Shown here: in pieces, positions 47,034-56,359 of the stretch
How positions within the stretch are numbered: position 1 is the first letter of the stretch
How the letters are laid out: each line of letters starts with the position of its first letter
DNA from: CAZUGA01 sp964619885
Lineage (GTDB): Bacteria > Pseudomonadota > Gammaproteobacteria > Methylococcales > UBA1147
Assembly (NCBI GenBank): GCA_964619885.1
Contig: CAZUGA010000008.1
Span: forward strand, 1 to 64,000
DNA length: 64,000 nt
Reading direction: 5' to 3'
Program-made: the position numbers and the translations under genes
The notes under the pieces: model-generated
What the model saw: only the letters and a program-made list of their open reading frames with translations
What the model was told of the DNA's origin: nothing
The model's database searches: none

Positions 47034-47936
47034 CTAACTTTTTTTACGGATAAATTTAATGGGGTTAATCTTACGCCCATCCTTAACGACTTCAAAATGG
47101 ACATGGGTTCCAGTTGAATGCCCAGTCGACCCCATGTGCGCTATAACCTGTCCTCTGCTTACCGTATCACCAACCGTTACGGCTACATCTTTATTATGAG
47201 CATAACGTGTGACGTATCCATCACCATGGTCAAGCGCAACCAAATTACCATACCCGCCGTCTCGGCCAGACCAAATTACAATACCCGAGGCCACTGCAAT
47301 AATGTCGGCTCCTTGTTTACCCGCAAAATCGACACCATGATGAAACGTCCGACGCCCATGAAAGGGATCTGTTCGCCAACCAAACGTTGAAGTTTGCCAT
47401 CCATCGATAACCGGGCTACCCGCAGGAGAAGTTTCTTCGTGTACTTCACGCTTGGTCATCAATTCGTCCAACGTTCTCAACTGCATTTCTCGATCTTGAA
47501 TTCGTACCGAAAGTGTTGAAAGCTGTCTAACCAAATCATCATAGCTTTGTGAGGTTGTGGCGCGATTCGCATCCATCCCCCCCATTGCCGGTGATTCTGA
47601 AAAATCGAATTCATCCTGACCAACATCTAACTCTTCGACTACCCGCCTACCGATCACATTTAAACGAACCAGTTGTGATTGCAATTGCCCCAGCCTCAAT
47701 GCTAATGCATCAAGTTGAATCGCAGTATCCTGCTTATTTAAATTTACTTGATAAGTACTTGTGCCATTTGAAGTATTTACAAGATCTCGGCGCTCTGAAT
47801 AAGAGCCGTATTTCGCGCCCATCAAGAAAACACCCATAGAGATCAGGCTCAGCAACATAAACGAAATGGCGAGACCGGTACGCAAGCCCAATGTTGTGGT
47901 TTTTCCGCCACGCGGATGTACTAAGAAAATTTGCAT
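47034..47936 (-). CDS. M23 family metallopeptidase (LytM type)
   Basis: A periplasm-facing peptidoglycan hydrolase or division factor. The 300 or so residues begin with a short cytoplasmic tail, one membrane anchor (LAISFMLLSLISMGVFLMG), a coiled-coil region to about 170, and an M23 domain with HHGVDF (HxxxD) and HVHFEV (HxH), so the zinc ligands are complete. Start is unsettled: ATG at 47936 (MQIFLVHP) is chosen because it leaves room for divergent promoters with dciA. ATG at 47984 has a purine-rich upstream and TTG at 48002 is also open. This gene is usual upstream of secA. Confidence 0.9.
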   Translation of the reverse strand: MQIFLVHPRGGKTTTLGLRTGLAISFMLLSLISMGVFLMGAKYGSYSERRDLVNTSNGTSTYQVNLNKQDTAIQLDALALRLGQLQSQLVRLNVIGRRVVEELDVGQDEFDFSESPAMGGMDANRATTSQSYDDLVRQLSTLSVRIQDREMQLRTLDELMTKREVHEETSPAGSPVIDGWQTSTFGWRTDPFHGRRTFHHGVDFAGKQGADIIAVASGIVIWSGRDGGYGNLVALDHGDGYVTRYAHNKDVAVTVGDTVSRGQVIAHMGSTGHSTGTHVHFEVVKDGRKINPIKFIRKKS

Positions 47937-47990
47937 ATTTTTGTCAATTGAGTAATTCTTCAAATCTTTGATAGTCTGGACCATCGCTAA

Positions 47991-48449
47991 ATGTCCACCC
48001 AACCAATTCTAGTCCACAAAATAATAAATTTTAGTGACCCCATAGCCAAAACCCTTCTGAATAAACTGCAAGAAAATCAAAAAATTCTCTACCAGCTTCA
48101 AACTCTAATCCCGGAAACACTCAGTAATAACTTGATAAGTTGCGCCAAAAAAGACGACAAATTGCTGATTTTTACCGAATCATCGGTATGGGCATCGCAA
48201 CTGCGATTCTATAGCCCGACATTGCTGCAATCCTTAAATAATCAATCCGATATACTAATTAAGCAGATACAGATCAAAGTATTGCCACCGATATCGAGTC
48301 GCAATAATCCGCCGCCCAAACACCGCGCACCGTCTAATACCACGATAAAACACCTTAAACACCATGCCACCAGTCTGATCGACAGTGAATTAAAAAGGTC
48401 GATTCTGCGGCTCGCCAATTCCCTAGAAAAACGTTTTGGCTCGCAATGA
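47991..48449 (+). CDS. dciA: DciA-like DUF721 protein (replicative helicase loader)
   Basis: A 152-residue DUF721 member. The N-terminal KH-like domain has the family pattern LQTLIPETLSNNLISC, LLIFTESSVWASQLRF and LL-type end. The C-terminal tail is basic and disordered. DciA loads DnaB in bacteria that lack DnaC. ATG start. It is divergent from the M23 gene and convergent with lpxC, as in many Gammaproteobacteria. The 241-base gap to lpxC holds no visible gene. Confidence 0.85.
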   Translation: MSTQPILVHKIINFSDPIAKTLLNKLQENQKILYQLQTLIPETLSNNLISCAKKDDKLLIFTESSVWASQLRFYSPTLLQSLNNQSDILIKQIQIKVLPPISSRNNPPPKHRAPSNTTIKHLKHHATSLIDSELKRSILRLANSLEKRFGSQ

Positions 48450-48690
48450 GAAACTATCTGCAAAAAATATACAGCGCGTAATTGCCCAAAATTTAATACA
48501 AAAGTCTCTTAGAATGGGTATTGCCGCCCCTAGCGCAGCAAACCCGAAATTTTTACTATTTTTGACGTCCCAATCGAATCGCCGATAACGATATCAAATC
48601 TCGTTTAGGCTCATCGCAGCCCTTAACTATTCGATACTCAATTCCAATTTCTTTTTACACTATTCCCTAAAATGGAAAATCGATAACCCA

Positions 48691-49605
48691 TTAACCAGCC
48701 AAGTGTACCGGCTGCATATACGATATTGGCGCTTCGCGCTCGTCTTCGAAAGTTACCGATTCCCAAGCATCCTCGGCTTTTAACAACGTCCGTAATAATT
48801 GGTTATTTAGCGCATGCCCCGATTTATAGCCGGTAAATGAACCTATTAAACTGTGGCCCAATAAATACAAATCACCGATCGCATCGAGAATCTTATGCTT
48901 GACGAACTCGTCGACATAGCGCAAACCGTCTTCATTCAGAATTCGAAAATCATCGACCACAATTGCATTGTCCAAACTACCACCCAACGCAAGATTTCTT
49001 TTTCGTAGCGCTTCAATATCTTTCATAAACCCAAAGGTTCGAGCGCGACTGACCTCTTTGACGAATGAGGTCGATGAAAAGTCGATACTGGCGGTCTGTG
49101 TATCTTCGTGAAACGCCGGGTGCACGAAATCAATCGTGAAAGTTACTTTAAAACCGTCAAATGGTTCGAAGCACGCCCATTTGTCGCCATCCTCTACCAT
49201 GACTTTACGCTTAATGCGGATAAATCTCTTAGCCGCGGCCTGTTCCTCAACCCCGGCGGATTGCAGCAAAAATACGAATGGTCCAGCGCTTCCATCCATA
49301 ATTGGCACTTCCGGTGCACTCACGTCAACGATCGCATTATCAATACCAAGACCTGCCAAAGCAGACAATAAGTGCTCTACGGTTGATATCTTTACATTGC
49401 CATCAACAAGTGTCGTAGATAGCTGCGTTTCGCCTACATTTTCCGGCTTTGCATCGATAAATACCGGTTCATCCAAATCGGAACGTCTAAATTTTATTCC
49501 GGTTCCGGGTGCCGCAGGACGAAGCGTCAGATATACTTTTTCACCCGTATGCAATCCGACCCCGGTTGCTCGAATAACATTTTTCAGCGTTCTCTGCCGT
49601 ATCAT
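48691..49605 (-). CDS. lpxC: UDP-3-O-acyl-N-acetylglucosamine deacetylase
   Basis: LpxC is the first committed step of lipid A synthesis. The 304 residues have the zinc ligands in STVEHLLSAL (H), FVKHKILDAIGDL (H and D) and the SGHALNN block with the catalytic His. The MDGSAGPFV motif is present. ATG start. It follows ftsZ after 134 bases, with an intrinsic terminator between them, so it may have its own promoter there. Its presence proves lipid A synthesis. Confidence 0.98.
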   Translation of the reverse strand: MIRQRTLKNVIRATGVGLHTGEKVYLTLRPAAPGTGIKFRRSDLDEPVFIDAKPENVGETQLSTTLVDGNVKISTVEHLLSALAGLGIDNAIVDVSAPEVPIMDGSAGPFVFLLQSAGVEEQAAAKRFIRIKRKVMVEDGDKWACFEPFDGFKVTFTIDFVHPAFHEDTQTASIDFSSTSFVKEVSRARTFGFMKDIEALRKRNLALGGSLDNAIVVDDFRILNEDGLRYVDEFVKHKILDAIGDLYLLGHSLIGSFTGYKSGHALNNQLLRTLLKAEDAWESVTFEDEREAPISYMQPVHLAG

Positions 49606-49638
49606 AAATCCTCACCTGCTCTCTATTTTGCGCAATGC

Positions 49639-49670
49639 AAAAAAATTCGGCCGATCTTAACATATCGGCC
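49639..49670 (-). terminator. Intrinsic terminator after ftsZ
   Basis: Read leftward, GGCCGAT and ATCGGCC form a perfect 7-bp GC-rich stem around an 8-base loop (49649-49670), followed by GAA and seven Ts (49639-49645). This fits a Rho-independent terminator ending ftsZ transcripts about 70 bases after its stop. Confidence 0.75.
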
Positions 49671-49739
49671 ACCCTGACAAAAGTACATCCCCAGTCCGCG
49701 AAATGACATATTCCTATGCATCCTTGCATTGATCAATTA

Positions 49740-50894
49740 TTAATCCGCCTGGCGACGCAAGAATGCTGGAATATCCAAATAATCTAAATTCACATCCTTT
49801 TTCGGTTCCGAAGTTAACGTTCTAGGCTCAACGCGTTTGTGCCGGATCACAGTTGGTTTTTCTAAATGATCGTAATCTACATCGGCCGAACCGCTTTTGT
49901 GCACCAGTTTAATCGTAGACTCCTGTTTGGCCGATTCATCAATCAAGCCTGTCGCAACCACGGTAACCCTAATTTCTTCGGTCAAATCGGGATCGATAAC
50001 GGTTCCTACGACGACAATCGCATCGTCAGAGGCAAATTCTTTTACCGTATTGCCAACCTCATCGAACTCACCTATTGCCAAATCCATACCGCCGGTAATA
50101 TTAACCAAGATACCTCGGGCCCCTTGCAAATTGACATCTTCCAGCAACGGACTGGCAATGGCTTTTTCAGCCGCTTCGCGCGCGCGATTTTCACCATTTG
50201 CAACCCCGGTGCCCATCATCGCCATACCCATTTCCGACATGACCGTACGCACATCGGCAAAATCGACGTTGATCAATCCGGGTCGGGTAATCAATTCGGC
50301 TATACCTTGTACCGCACCCAACAACACGTCATTGGCCGCATTAAACGCATCCAATAAAGACACATCCTTACCCAGGACCGGTAACAGCTTCTCATTAGGA
50401 ATCGTAATCAACGAATCAACGTATTGGGTTAATTCATCAATGCCTTTGTCAGCCACCGCGCGTCGCTTGTTGCCTTCGAACGAGAAGGGGCGGGTGACCA
50501 CGGCTACGGTCAGAATACCCAGTTCTTTTGCAATCGCCGCAATGATAGGCGCTGCGCCAGTACCGGTACCACCGCCCATTCCAGCGGTCAAAAAGACCAT
50601 GTCTGCACCCTCAATTACCTCTTGAATACGCTCCCGGTCGTCCAAAGCCGCTTGCCGCCCAATATCCGGGTTAGCACCAGCACCCAACCCTTTGGTTAGA
50701 TCATTACCCAATTGCAATACCGTCCGCGCAGAAATATTTTTCAATGCCTGTGCATCGGTGTTGGCACAAACAAAGTCAACACCATCGATACTGCTATTCA
50801 CCATGTGGTTAACGGCATTGCCGCCACCGCCACCGACTCCGATTACTTTAATTACTGCGTTTTGCCCGTACGTATCCATTAACTCAAATTTCAT
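49740..50894 (-). CDS. ftsZ: Cell division protein FtsZ
   Basis: FtsZ is the GTPase that forms the division ring. The 384 residues have the GTP motif GGGTGTGAAP, N-terminal VIGVGGGGGNAVNHM, and the conserved C-terminal tail DYLDIPAFLRRQ which binds FtsA and ZipA. ATG start with strong AGGAGGG nine bases upstream. It follows ftsA by 40 bases. An intrinsic terminator follows. Confidence 0.98.
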   Translation of the reverse strand: MKFELMDTYGQNAVIKVIGVGGGGGNAVNHMVNSSIDGVDFVCANTDAQALKNISARTVLQLGNDLTKGLGAGANPDIGRQAALDDRERIQEVIEGADMVFLTAGMGGGTGTGAAPIIAAIAKELGILTVAVVTRPFSFEGNKRRAVADKGIDELTQYVDSLITIPNEKLLPVLGKDVSLLDAFNAANDVLLGAVQGIAELITRPGLINVDFADVRTVMSEMGMAMMGTGVANGENRAREAAEKAIASPLLEDVNLQGARGILVNITGGMDLAIGEFDEVGNTVKEFASDDAIVVVGTVIDPDLTEEIRVTVVATGLIDESAKQESTIKLVHKSGSADVDYDHLEKPTVIRHKRVEPRTLTSEPKKDVNLDYLDIPAFLRRQAD

Positions 50895-50934
50895 CGATAT
50901 ACCCTCCTGATTGAATCAACCATCCAAATACCAG

Positions 50935-52170
50935 TCAAAAATTACCTTGAAACCAACTTTTCATCCGCGCCCATATTCCCTGCCTCCCTGAACCCAATGC
51001 TTTCCCCTTTTCAATTGAAACCCTGTTTTGATGCCCAAACTGCAGTAAACCCACACCAGTTGCGTAAATCGGATTATTTACAACGTCACTTAATCCGTTC
51101 ACGCGCTGTGGTAACCCGAGCCGTACGGGCATATGAAAAATCTCTTCTGCAAGTTCCACCCCGCCGCTAACTTTTGAGCTACCCCCGCTCATTACAATTC
51201 CGGCTGCGATCATGTCTTCGAACCCGCTACGGCGAAGCTCGGTCTGAACCAACATCATTAATTCTTCGTAGCGCGGCTCTACAATTTCCGCAAGATTCTG
51301 GCGGGAAATTCGACGTGGCGGGCGATCGCCAATGCTTGGCACTTCGATAGTTTCGTCCAAACTAGCTAACTGGGTCAGCGCGCAGGCATATTTGATTTTG
51401 ATTTCTTCGGCGTGCTGGGTCGGTGTTCGTAACGCAACGGCAATATCATTGGTGACTTGATCTCCAGCGATAGGGATGACTGCGGTATGCCGTATTGCAC
51501 CTTCGGTAAAGACCGCAATATCGGTCGTGCCGCCACCTATATCGATCAGACAAACTCCGAGCTCTTTTTCATCTTCACTCAGCACCGACGTACACGAGGC
51601 TAACTGTTCGAGAATAATATCCTCGACTTCCAATCCGCAGCGTCGTATACATTTGATTATGTTTTGCGCCGCACTGACCGCTCCAGTGACCATATGCACC
51701 CTGGCTTCAAGCCGGATTCCGGACATTCCGATGGGTTCCTTTATGCCCTCCTGCCGATCGATAATGAATTCCTGAGGCAATATATGCAGTATTTTTTGAT
51801 CGGCCGGTATGGCGACAGCACGGGCTGAATCAATCACCCGTTCAACATCACCTTGCGATACTTCCTTGTCCTTGATCGCGACAATACCGTGCGAATTTAA
51901 ACTGCTGATATGGCTTCCGGCAATACCGGCATATACAGAATGAATTTGGCAACCCGCCATCAACTCAGCTTCTTCAATCGCCCGCTGAATGGAGTGTACG
52001 GTGGATTCAAGATTGACAACGACTCCTTTTTTTAAACCTCGCGATGGATTCGAACCGATGCCAACCACCTCAATGTTCCCATCATCGGACATTTCACCGA
52101 CGATGGCCGCGACCTTTGATGTCCCGATATCCAGTCCGACTATTAAATTTCTATCAGTTTTCTTCCCCAT
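50935..52170 (-). CDS. ftsA: Cell division protein FtsA
   Basis: FtsA is an actin-like ATPase that ties FtsZ to the membrane. The 411 residues have the actin-fold phosphate motifs GLDIGTSKVAAIVG and DIGGGTTDIAVF and end with an amphipathic helix (GIWARMKSWFQGNF) that binds the membrane. ATG start. It is 21 bases after ftsQ and 40 bases before ftsZ. Usual order. Confidence 0.98.
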   Translation of the reverse strand: MGKKTDRNLIVGLDIGTSKVAAIVGEMSDDGNIEVVGIGSNPSRGLKKGVVVNLESTVHSIQRAIEEAELMAGCQIHSVYAGIAGSHISSLNSHGIVAIKDKEVSQGDVERVIDSARAVAIPADQKILHILPQEFIIDRQEGIKEPIGMSGIRLEARVHMVTGAVSAAQNIIKCIRRCGLEVEDIILEQLASCTSVLSEDEKELGVCLIDIGGGTTDIAVFTEGAIRHTAVIPIAGDQVTNDIAVALRTPTQHAEEIKIKYACALTQLASLDETIEVPSIGDRPPRRISRQNLAEIVEPRYEELMMLVQTELRRSGFEDMIAAGIVMSGGSSKVSGGVELAEEIFHMPVRLGLPQRVNGLSDVVNNPIYATGVGLLQFGHQNRVSIEKGKALGSGRQGIWARMKSWFQGNF

Positions 52171-52191
52171 TTCACCTTCTCTAAACCGCTG

Positions 52192-53016
52192 TCAGATACT
52201 TCGAACCCTATTATCGATTGTACGACTGGCCCGCTGAGAAACGGGTCTCCATTCCAGTTCGACCCCGGGCTTCCAATCGACCGCATAACCATTGGGATAA
52301 CGTAAATCAACTCGCCGCATAGCTCTTATCTGGTCTGGACCTAACAACGGCAAAGTTTTGATAAACCGGTCAAACACTGCAACCGGATCACGTCGGCCGA
52401 TCGCAACATCCAAACCGCCTTGTAAACGTACCGACCAAGACAATCGGTCACTCACGTTCAATACCCGAATATCAAGTTGCTGGACTGCCAATCGCTTTTG
52501 CAGGTCTTTAAATACCTTTACCAATTGCGCCTCTTTCCCTGAGGGACCGAATATCACCGGCAAATTTTGGAACCCGGCAGTACTGTGTGGAACGAACCGG
52601 TCGCCGTTAGTGTTCAATAAAGCAGTCTTTCCCCACCGTACATAGGGTACTTGCTCGATGATTCCCAACATCAATGTATCTGGCCATACTCTATTGATCT
52701 GTGCCCGCTCAACCCAGGGCAATGATTCAGTGGCAACCTGAATCGCCTCTAGATCAACACTCCAATAACCTTTATCGACCAATGATTCCAGCGTGGACTG
52801 AATTTGATTTTTTCGTACACGCTCCAATGCGCCGTATATGCGAACAAAGCGAACAGGTAACATTTGCATTGCTAAAGGCTTAACTGCGAAATACAACGCC
52901 GACAGCATCACGGCAAAACCAATAGCCACTACAAATGTACGTAACCCAATACTCGGAACGACTACTGAGGTTCCGGTCTCGAGTTTATCTGTGGTCGCTA
53001 GATCGCTATCGATCAT
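52192..53016 (-). CDS. ftsQ: Cell division protein FtsQ
   Basis: FtsQ is a bitopic membrane division protein that bridges early and late divisome parts. The 274 residues have a cytoplasmic N-tail, one transmembrane helix (about 28-48), a POTRA domain (VRIYGALERV to EQVPYVRWG) and a beta domain. ATG at 53016 overlaps the end of ddlB by 11 bases, so translational coupling is likely. It lies before ftsA. Confidence 0.96.
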   Translation of the reverse strand: MIDSDLATTDKLETGTSVVVPSIGLRTFVVAIGFAVMLSALYFAVKPLAMQMLPVRFVRIYGALERVRKNQIQSTLESLVDKGYWSVDLEAIQVATESLPWVERAQINRVWPDTLMLGIIEQVPYVRWGKTALLNTNGDRFVPHSTAGFQNLPVIFGPSGKEAQLVKVFKDLQKRLAVQQLDIRVLNVSDRLSWSVRLQGGLDVAIGRRDPVAVFDRFIKTLPLLGPDQIRAMRRVDLRYPNGYAVDWKPGVELEWRPVSQRASRTIDNRVRSI

Positions 53017-53944
53017 TATTTATACTCGTTTCCAATATTCGCCAAACCAGTTCGTCGAATTCAATGCCAGCCGCTTTAGCTGCCATAGGAACCAAACTGT
53101 GGTCAGTCATGCCCGGAACTGTATTTATTTCAATCAACCAGGGATTTTGAGATTGATCCATAAATAGATCGACCCGACCCCATCCCGATGCATTCACCGT
53201 GCGATAAGCCTGTAATGCCAACTCCTGCAATTGTTGCTCGTGGGTATCGGATAATCCGCAGGGACAATGATATTGAGTTGTGGTAGCACAATATTTCGCG
53301 TCATAATCATAAAATGCATTGGGTGTTTCCAGCCTAATTAACGGTAGCGCGGTATCACCTAGAAATCCGGCGGTATATTCATTACCCTCTACCCATGCTT
53401 CGGCAAAAACATCGCAACCGCTTTCAGCGGCCAGATCCCATGCAGAACGCAGTTCGTCCGAATTGGCCACCTTACTCATACCAATACTCGACCCCTCCAG
53501 AGCAGGCTTTACGATCATTGGGTAGCCCAATTCTGAAGCGCATCGGTCGATATCTTCGTCCGTGCGTAATAAACACCAAGCGGGTGTAGGCAAAGCTGCA
53601 CTTATCCAACACAATTTGCTGCGTCGTTTATCCATGCTCAGTGCAGACCCCAATACACCGCTGCCGGTGTAAGGTAGGTCAATCGCTTGAAGCGCTCCCT
53701 GGAGCACACCGTCTTCTCCACCCCGGCCGTGAACCATATTAAATACACGGTCAAAATTCTGATCCATCAATGGCTGCAGCATCAATCGATCCAATTCGAC
53801 AGCGACGGCATCCACCCCTCTACGTTGAAGCGCAGCAAGTACAGCACGACCACTATTTAATGAAATTTCACGTTCCGCGGCATAGCCACCCATTGCAACC
53901 GCAACCCTTCCGAACTCATCCGGTTCAGAAATCCTATTATCCAT
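53006..53944 (-). CDS. ddlB: D-alanine-D-alanine ligase
   Basis: Ddl joins two D-alanines for peptidoglycan precursors. The 312 residues from ATG 53944 have MGGYAAEREISL, NMVHGRGGEDG, ATP-grasp motifs and the C-terminal EINTVPGMTDHS. ATG 53944 has GGGGAA eight bases upstream and overlaps murB by 8 bases. The frame runs on to 53977 but without a better site. It sits between murB and ftsQ. Confidence 0.97.
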   Translation of the reverse strand: MDNRISEPDEFGRVAVAMGGYAAEREISLNSGRAVLAALQRRGVDAVAVELDRLMLQPLMDQNFDRVFNMVHGRGGEDGVLQGALQAIDLPYTGSGVLGSALSMDKRRSKLCWISAALPTPAWCLLRTDEDIDRCASELGYPMIVKPALEGSSIGMSKVANSDELRSAWDLAAESGCDVFAEAWVEGNEYTAGFLGDTALPLIRLETPNAFYDYDAKYCATTTQYHCPCGLSDTHEQQLQELALQAYRTVNASGWGRVDLFMDQSQNPWLIEINTVPGMTDHSLVPMAAKAAGIEFDELVWRILETSINNDR

Positions 53945-54905
53945 CCGTATGATTCCCCGGTTTCTCACGCTCACCAACGATACGAACTTCCGGAATCAAT
54001 ACAATCTTCTGGCGATCAAAAACCACACCTTTAATATATTCGATTAACGCCTCGATATCGGCCGCAGTCGCTCCGCCAGAATTAACTATAAAATTCGCAT
54101 GCTTATCGGACACACAAGCGGAGCCCACACTAAAACCTTTCAAGCCACAGTCCTCAATCAATCGGGCAGCATGATCATCAGGTGGGTTTCTGAACACTGA
54201 TCCGCAACTGGGTAAATTGGTGGGTTGCGTCTGTGCTCGCTGCGCTAATAACCTGCGGATCTTTTCTTTGCCCGCACGTCCATCTCCAGGTTTTAATCTT
54301 AGAGTCGTTGCTAGAAACCAATCTTGATTGGTCGCTGTTACACTCCGGTACCCAATTTTATATTCGTGCCGGGGGCGGACTGCGCTGATTCCGGTTCTGT
54401 TGACCGTATATACTTTATCAACCAACGCCCACGTCTCGCCCCCAAATGCACCGGCGTTCATCGCCAACGCCCCTCCCATCGTCCCGGGAATCCCCGCGAA
54501 AAACTCTGCACCCACTAAATCCTGTTCACAACAAAACCGGGCAACGTGTGCACACGGTACTCCGGCCTCTACGTAAATTTTTGTTTGTTCTTGCATCCGC
54601 ATGGCTTTAAGCCGCCCTCGTGTATTGATCACCGTCCCGCTAATGCCACCGTCCCTAATCAACAAGTTGCTACCCAAACCCATCCAGAAAAGCGACTCCG
54701 TTTCCGGCAACATACGCAAAAAATTGATCAAATCGGTTTTGTCTAGAGGCTGAAAAAATCGTTCCGCCGGGCCACCGACCTTCCATGACGTATACCGAGC
54801 TAGCGGTTCCATAAATAGGGTCCGCTTAATAAAAGCTGCCGGATAATTTGCATCAATCATAATGTTCTCCAGCTGCCTTGCGGTATCTTGTGCTGCATAA
54901 TTCAT
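53937..54905 (-). CDS. murB: UDP-N-acetylenolpyruvoylglucosamine reductase
   Basis: MurB reduces UDP-GlcNAc-enolpyruvate to UDP-MurNAc with FAD and NADPH. The 322 residues have FAD-binding GLGSNLLIRDGG, AGIPGTMGGALAMNAGAFGG and the catalytic serine in SCGSVFRNP. The GSVFRNP form and length are those of the short (non-E. coli) type. ATG start overlaps the stop of murC (ATGA), so coupling is clear. Confidence 0.97.
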   Translation of the reverse strand: MNYAAQDTARQLENIMIDANYPAAFIKRTLFMEPLARYTSWKVGGPAERFFQPLDKTDLINFLRMLPETESLFWMGLGSNLLIRDGGISGTVINTRGRLKAMRMQEQTKIYVEAGVPCAHVARFCCEQDLVGAEFFAGIPGTMGGALAMNAGAFGGETWALVDKVYTVNRTGISAVRPRHEYKIGYRSVTATNQDWFLATTLRLKPGDGRAGKEKIRRLLAQRAQTQPTNLPSCGSVFRNPPDDHAARLIEDCGLKGFSVGSACVSDKHANFIVNSGGATAADIEALIEYIKGVVFDRQKIVLIPEVRIVGEREKPGNHTDG

Positions 54906-56359
54906 GCGTTCACCCGCTGCAGCCGACCGTCCATTACATCAGCCAATTGTTGAGGTAGATGTGATGCGATCTGCCCTACACTCCCCGCACCCATTGTTAT
55001 TAACAAGTCATCTGGCTGCAAAAGGGCAGCCAAGATGCCGGGTAACTCATCCGAATGCGAAACGAAAACCGGATCGACCTCACCACGTAATCGTATAGCC
55101 CGACACAATGCCCGTCCGTCAGCACCTTGTATCGGTGCCTCTCCAGCGGTGTATACATCTAACAACAGCAACACTCCAACAGCAGACAGAACCTGTACGA
55201 AATCCTCAAACAAGTCTCGGGTTCGGGTGAATCGGTGCGGCTGAAACACTAAGACCAATCTTTGCTCTGGCCACGCCGCGCGCGCCGCCTCAATAGTTGC
55301 TGCAATTTCACGTGGGTGGTGCCCATAGTCATCAACAAGATTTACCGTACCGCCTACAATTTCTAACTGACCCTGAATTTGGAATCGCCGGCCAATACCT
55401 TTAAATTCAGACAAACATTTCTGTATCTCTTTATCCGGTACGCCAAGTTCAGTCGCCACCGAAATAGCAGCCAATGCATTTAACATGTTGTGCCTACCCG
55501 GAAGGTTCAGCACAATATCAAGCACTCCATAATCACCTGAACGCTCGACCTTAAAACAGATCTGTAGGCCGTTTTGCTGAATTTCAGTTGCCCGAACATC
55601 AGCATCCATATGCGTTCCATAAGTTTTCACCGGTTTTGAAATGTCCGGCAAAATCGCGGCAACACCCGGATCATCGATACAAATAATTGCCAAACCATAA
55701 AACGGGATATGGTGTAAGAACTCGATAAATGCGCTCTTTAAATGGCTATAGTCACCTTGATAGGTTTCCATATGATCGGCATCGATGTTTGTCACAACCG
55801 CAATAATTGGCTGTAGGTACAAAAATGAGGCGTCGCTTTCGTCGGCTTCAGCGACCAAATAGGCACCCTTACCCAATTGCGCATTGGTACCCGCGCTATT
55901 CAATCGCCCACCGATGACAAAGGTTGGATCCATTCCCGCCTCAGCTAATAAACTGGCGGTTAAACTTGTCGTTGTCGTCTTTCCGTGCGTCCCACCAACC
56001 GCAATCCCAAATTGGAAACGCATTAACTCAGCCAGCATTTCGGCACGCGGAATGACCGGGATTTTACCTTCTCGGGCCGCTTTGACTTCGACGTTGCTGT
56101 CATCTAGAGCACTAGAGGTTACTACGACGTGGGAATCCGCAATGTTGGTCGCGCTATGCCCAATACTAATCACTGCACCCAACTTGGATAGCCGATCGGT
56201 ATTGGCTCCATGCTTAATATCCGAACCTGAAATTTGGTAACCCAAATTGATCAAGACTTCAGCAATCCCACTCATCCCAGTGCCGCCGATACCGACAAAA
56301 TGAATGCGGTCTATGCGACCCATTCCATGTTGACCTATCACACTATCGGGCAATCTCAT
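54902..56359 (-). CDS. murC: UDP-N-acetylmuramate-L-alanine ligase
   Basis: MurC adds L-alanine to UDP-MurNAc with ATP. The 485 residues have the N-terminal GIGGTGMSGIAEVL, ATP-binding GTHGKTTTTS and the substrate block with HHPREIAATI. ATG at 56359 overlaps the TGA of murG (ATGA) and has AGGTGG upstream, so it is preferred over the longer frame from 56380. Confidence 0.97.
   Translation of the reverse strand: MRLPDSVIGQHGMGRIDRIHFVGIGGTGMSGIAEVLINLGYQISGSDIKHGANTDRLSKLGAVISIGHSATNIADSHVVVTSSALDDSNVEVKAAREGKIPVIPRAEMLAELMRFQFGIAVGGTHGKTTTTSLTASLLAEAGMDPTFVIGGRLNSAGTNAQLGKGAYLVAEADESDASFLYLQPIIAVVTNIDADHMETYQGDYSHLKSAFIEFLHHIPFYGLAIICIDDPGVAAILPDISKPVKTYGTHMDADVRATEIQQNGLQICFKVERSGDYGVLDIVLNLPGRHNMLNALAAISVATELGVPDKEIQKCLSEFKGIGRRFQIQGQLEIVGGTVNLVDDYGHHPREIAATIEAARAAWPEQRLVLVFQPHRFTRTRDLFEDFVQVLSAVGVLLLLDVYTAGEAPIQGADGRALCRAIRLRGEVDPVFVSHSDELPGILAALLQPDDLLITMGAGSVGQIASHLPQQLADVMDGRLQRVNA

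Noticed and set aside
49897..50625. 242-codon open frame on the plus strand
   Set aside because: It is the shadow of ftsZ on the opposite strand, low in complexity and without family patterns.
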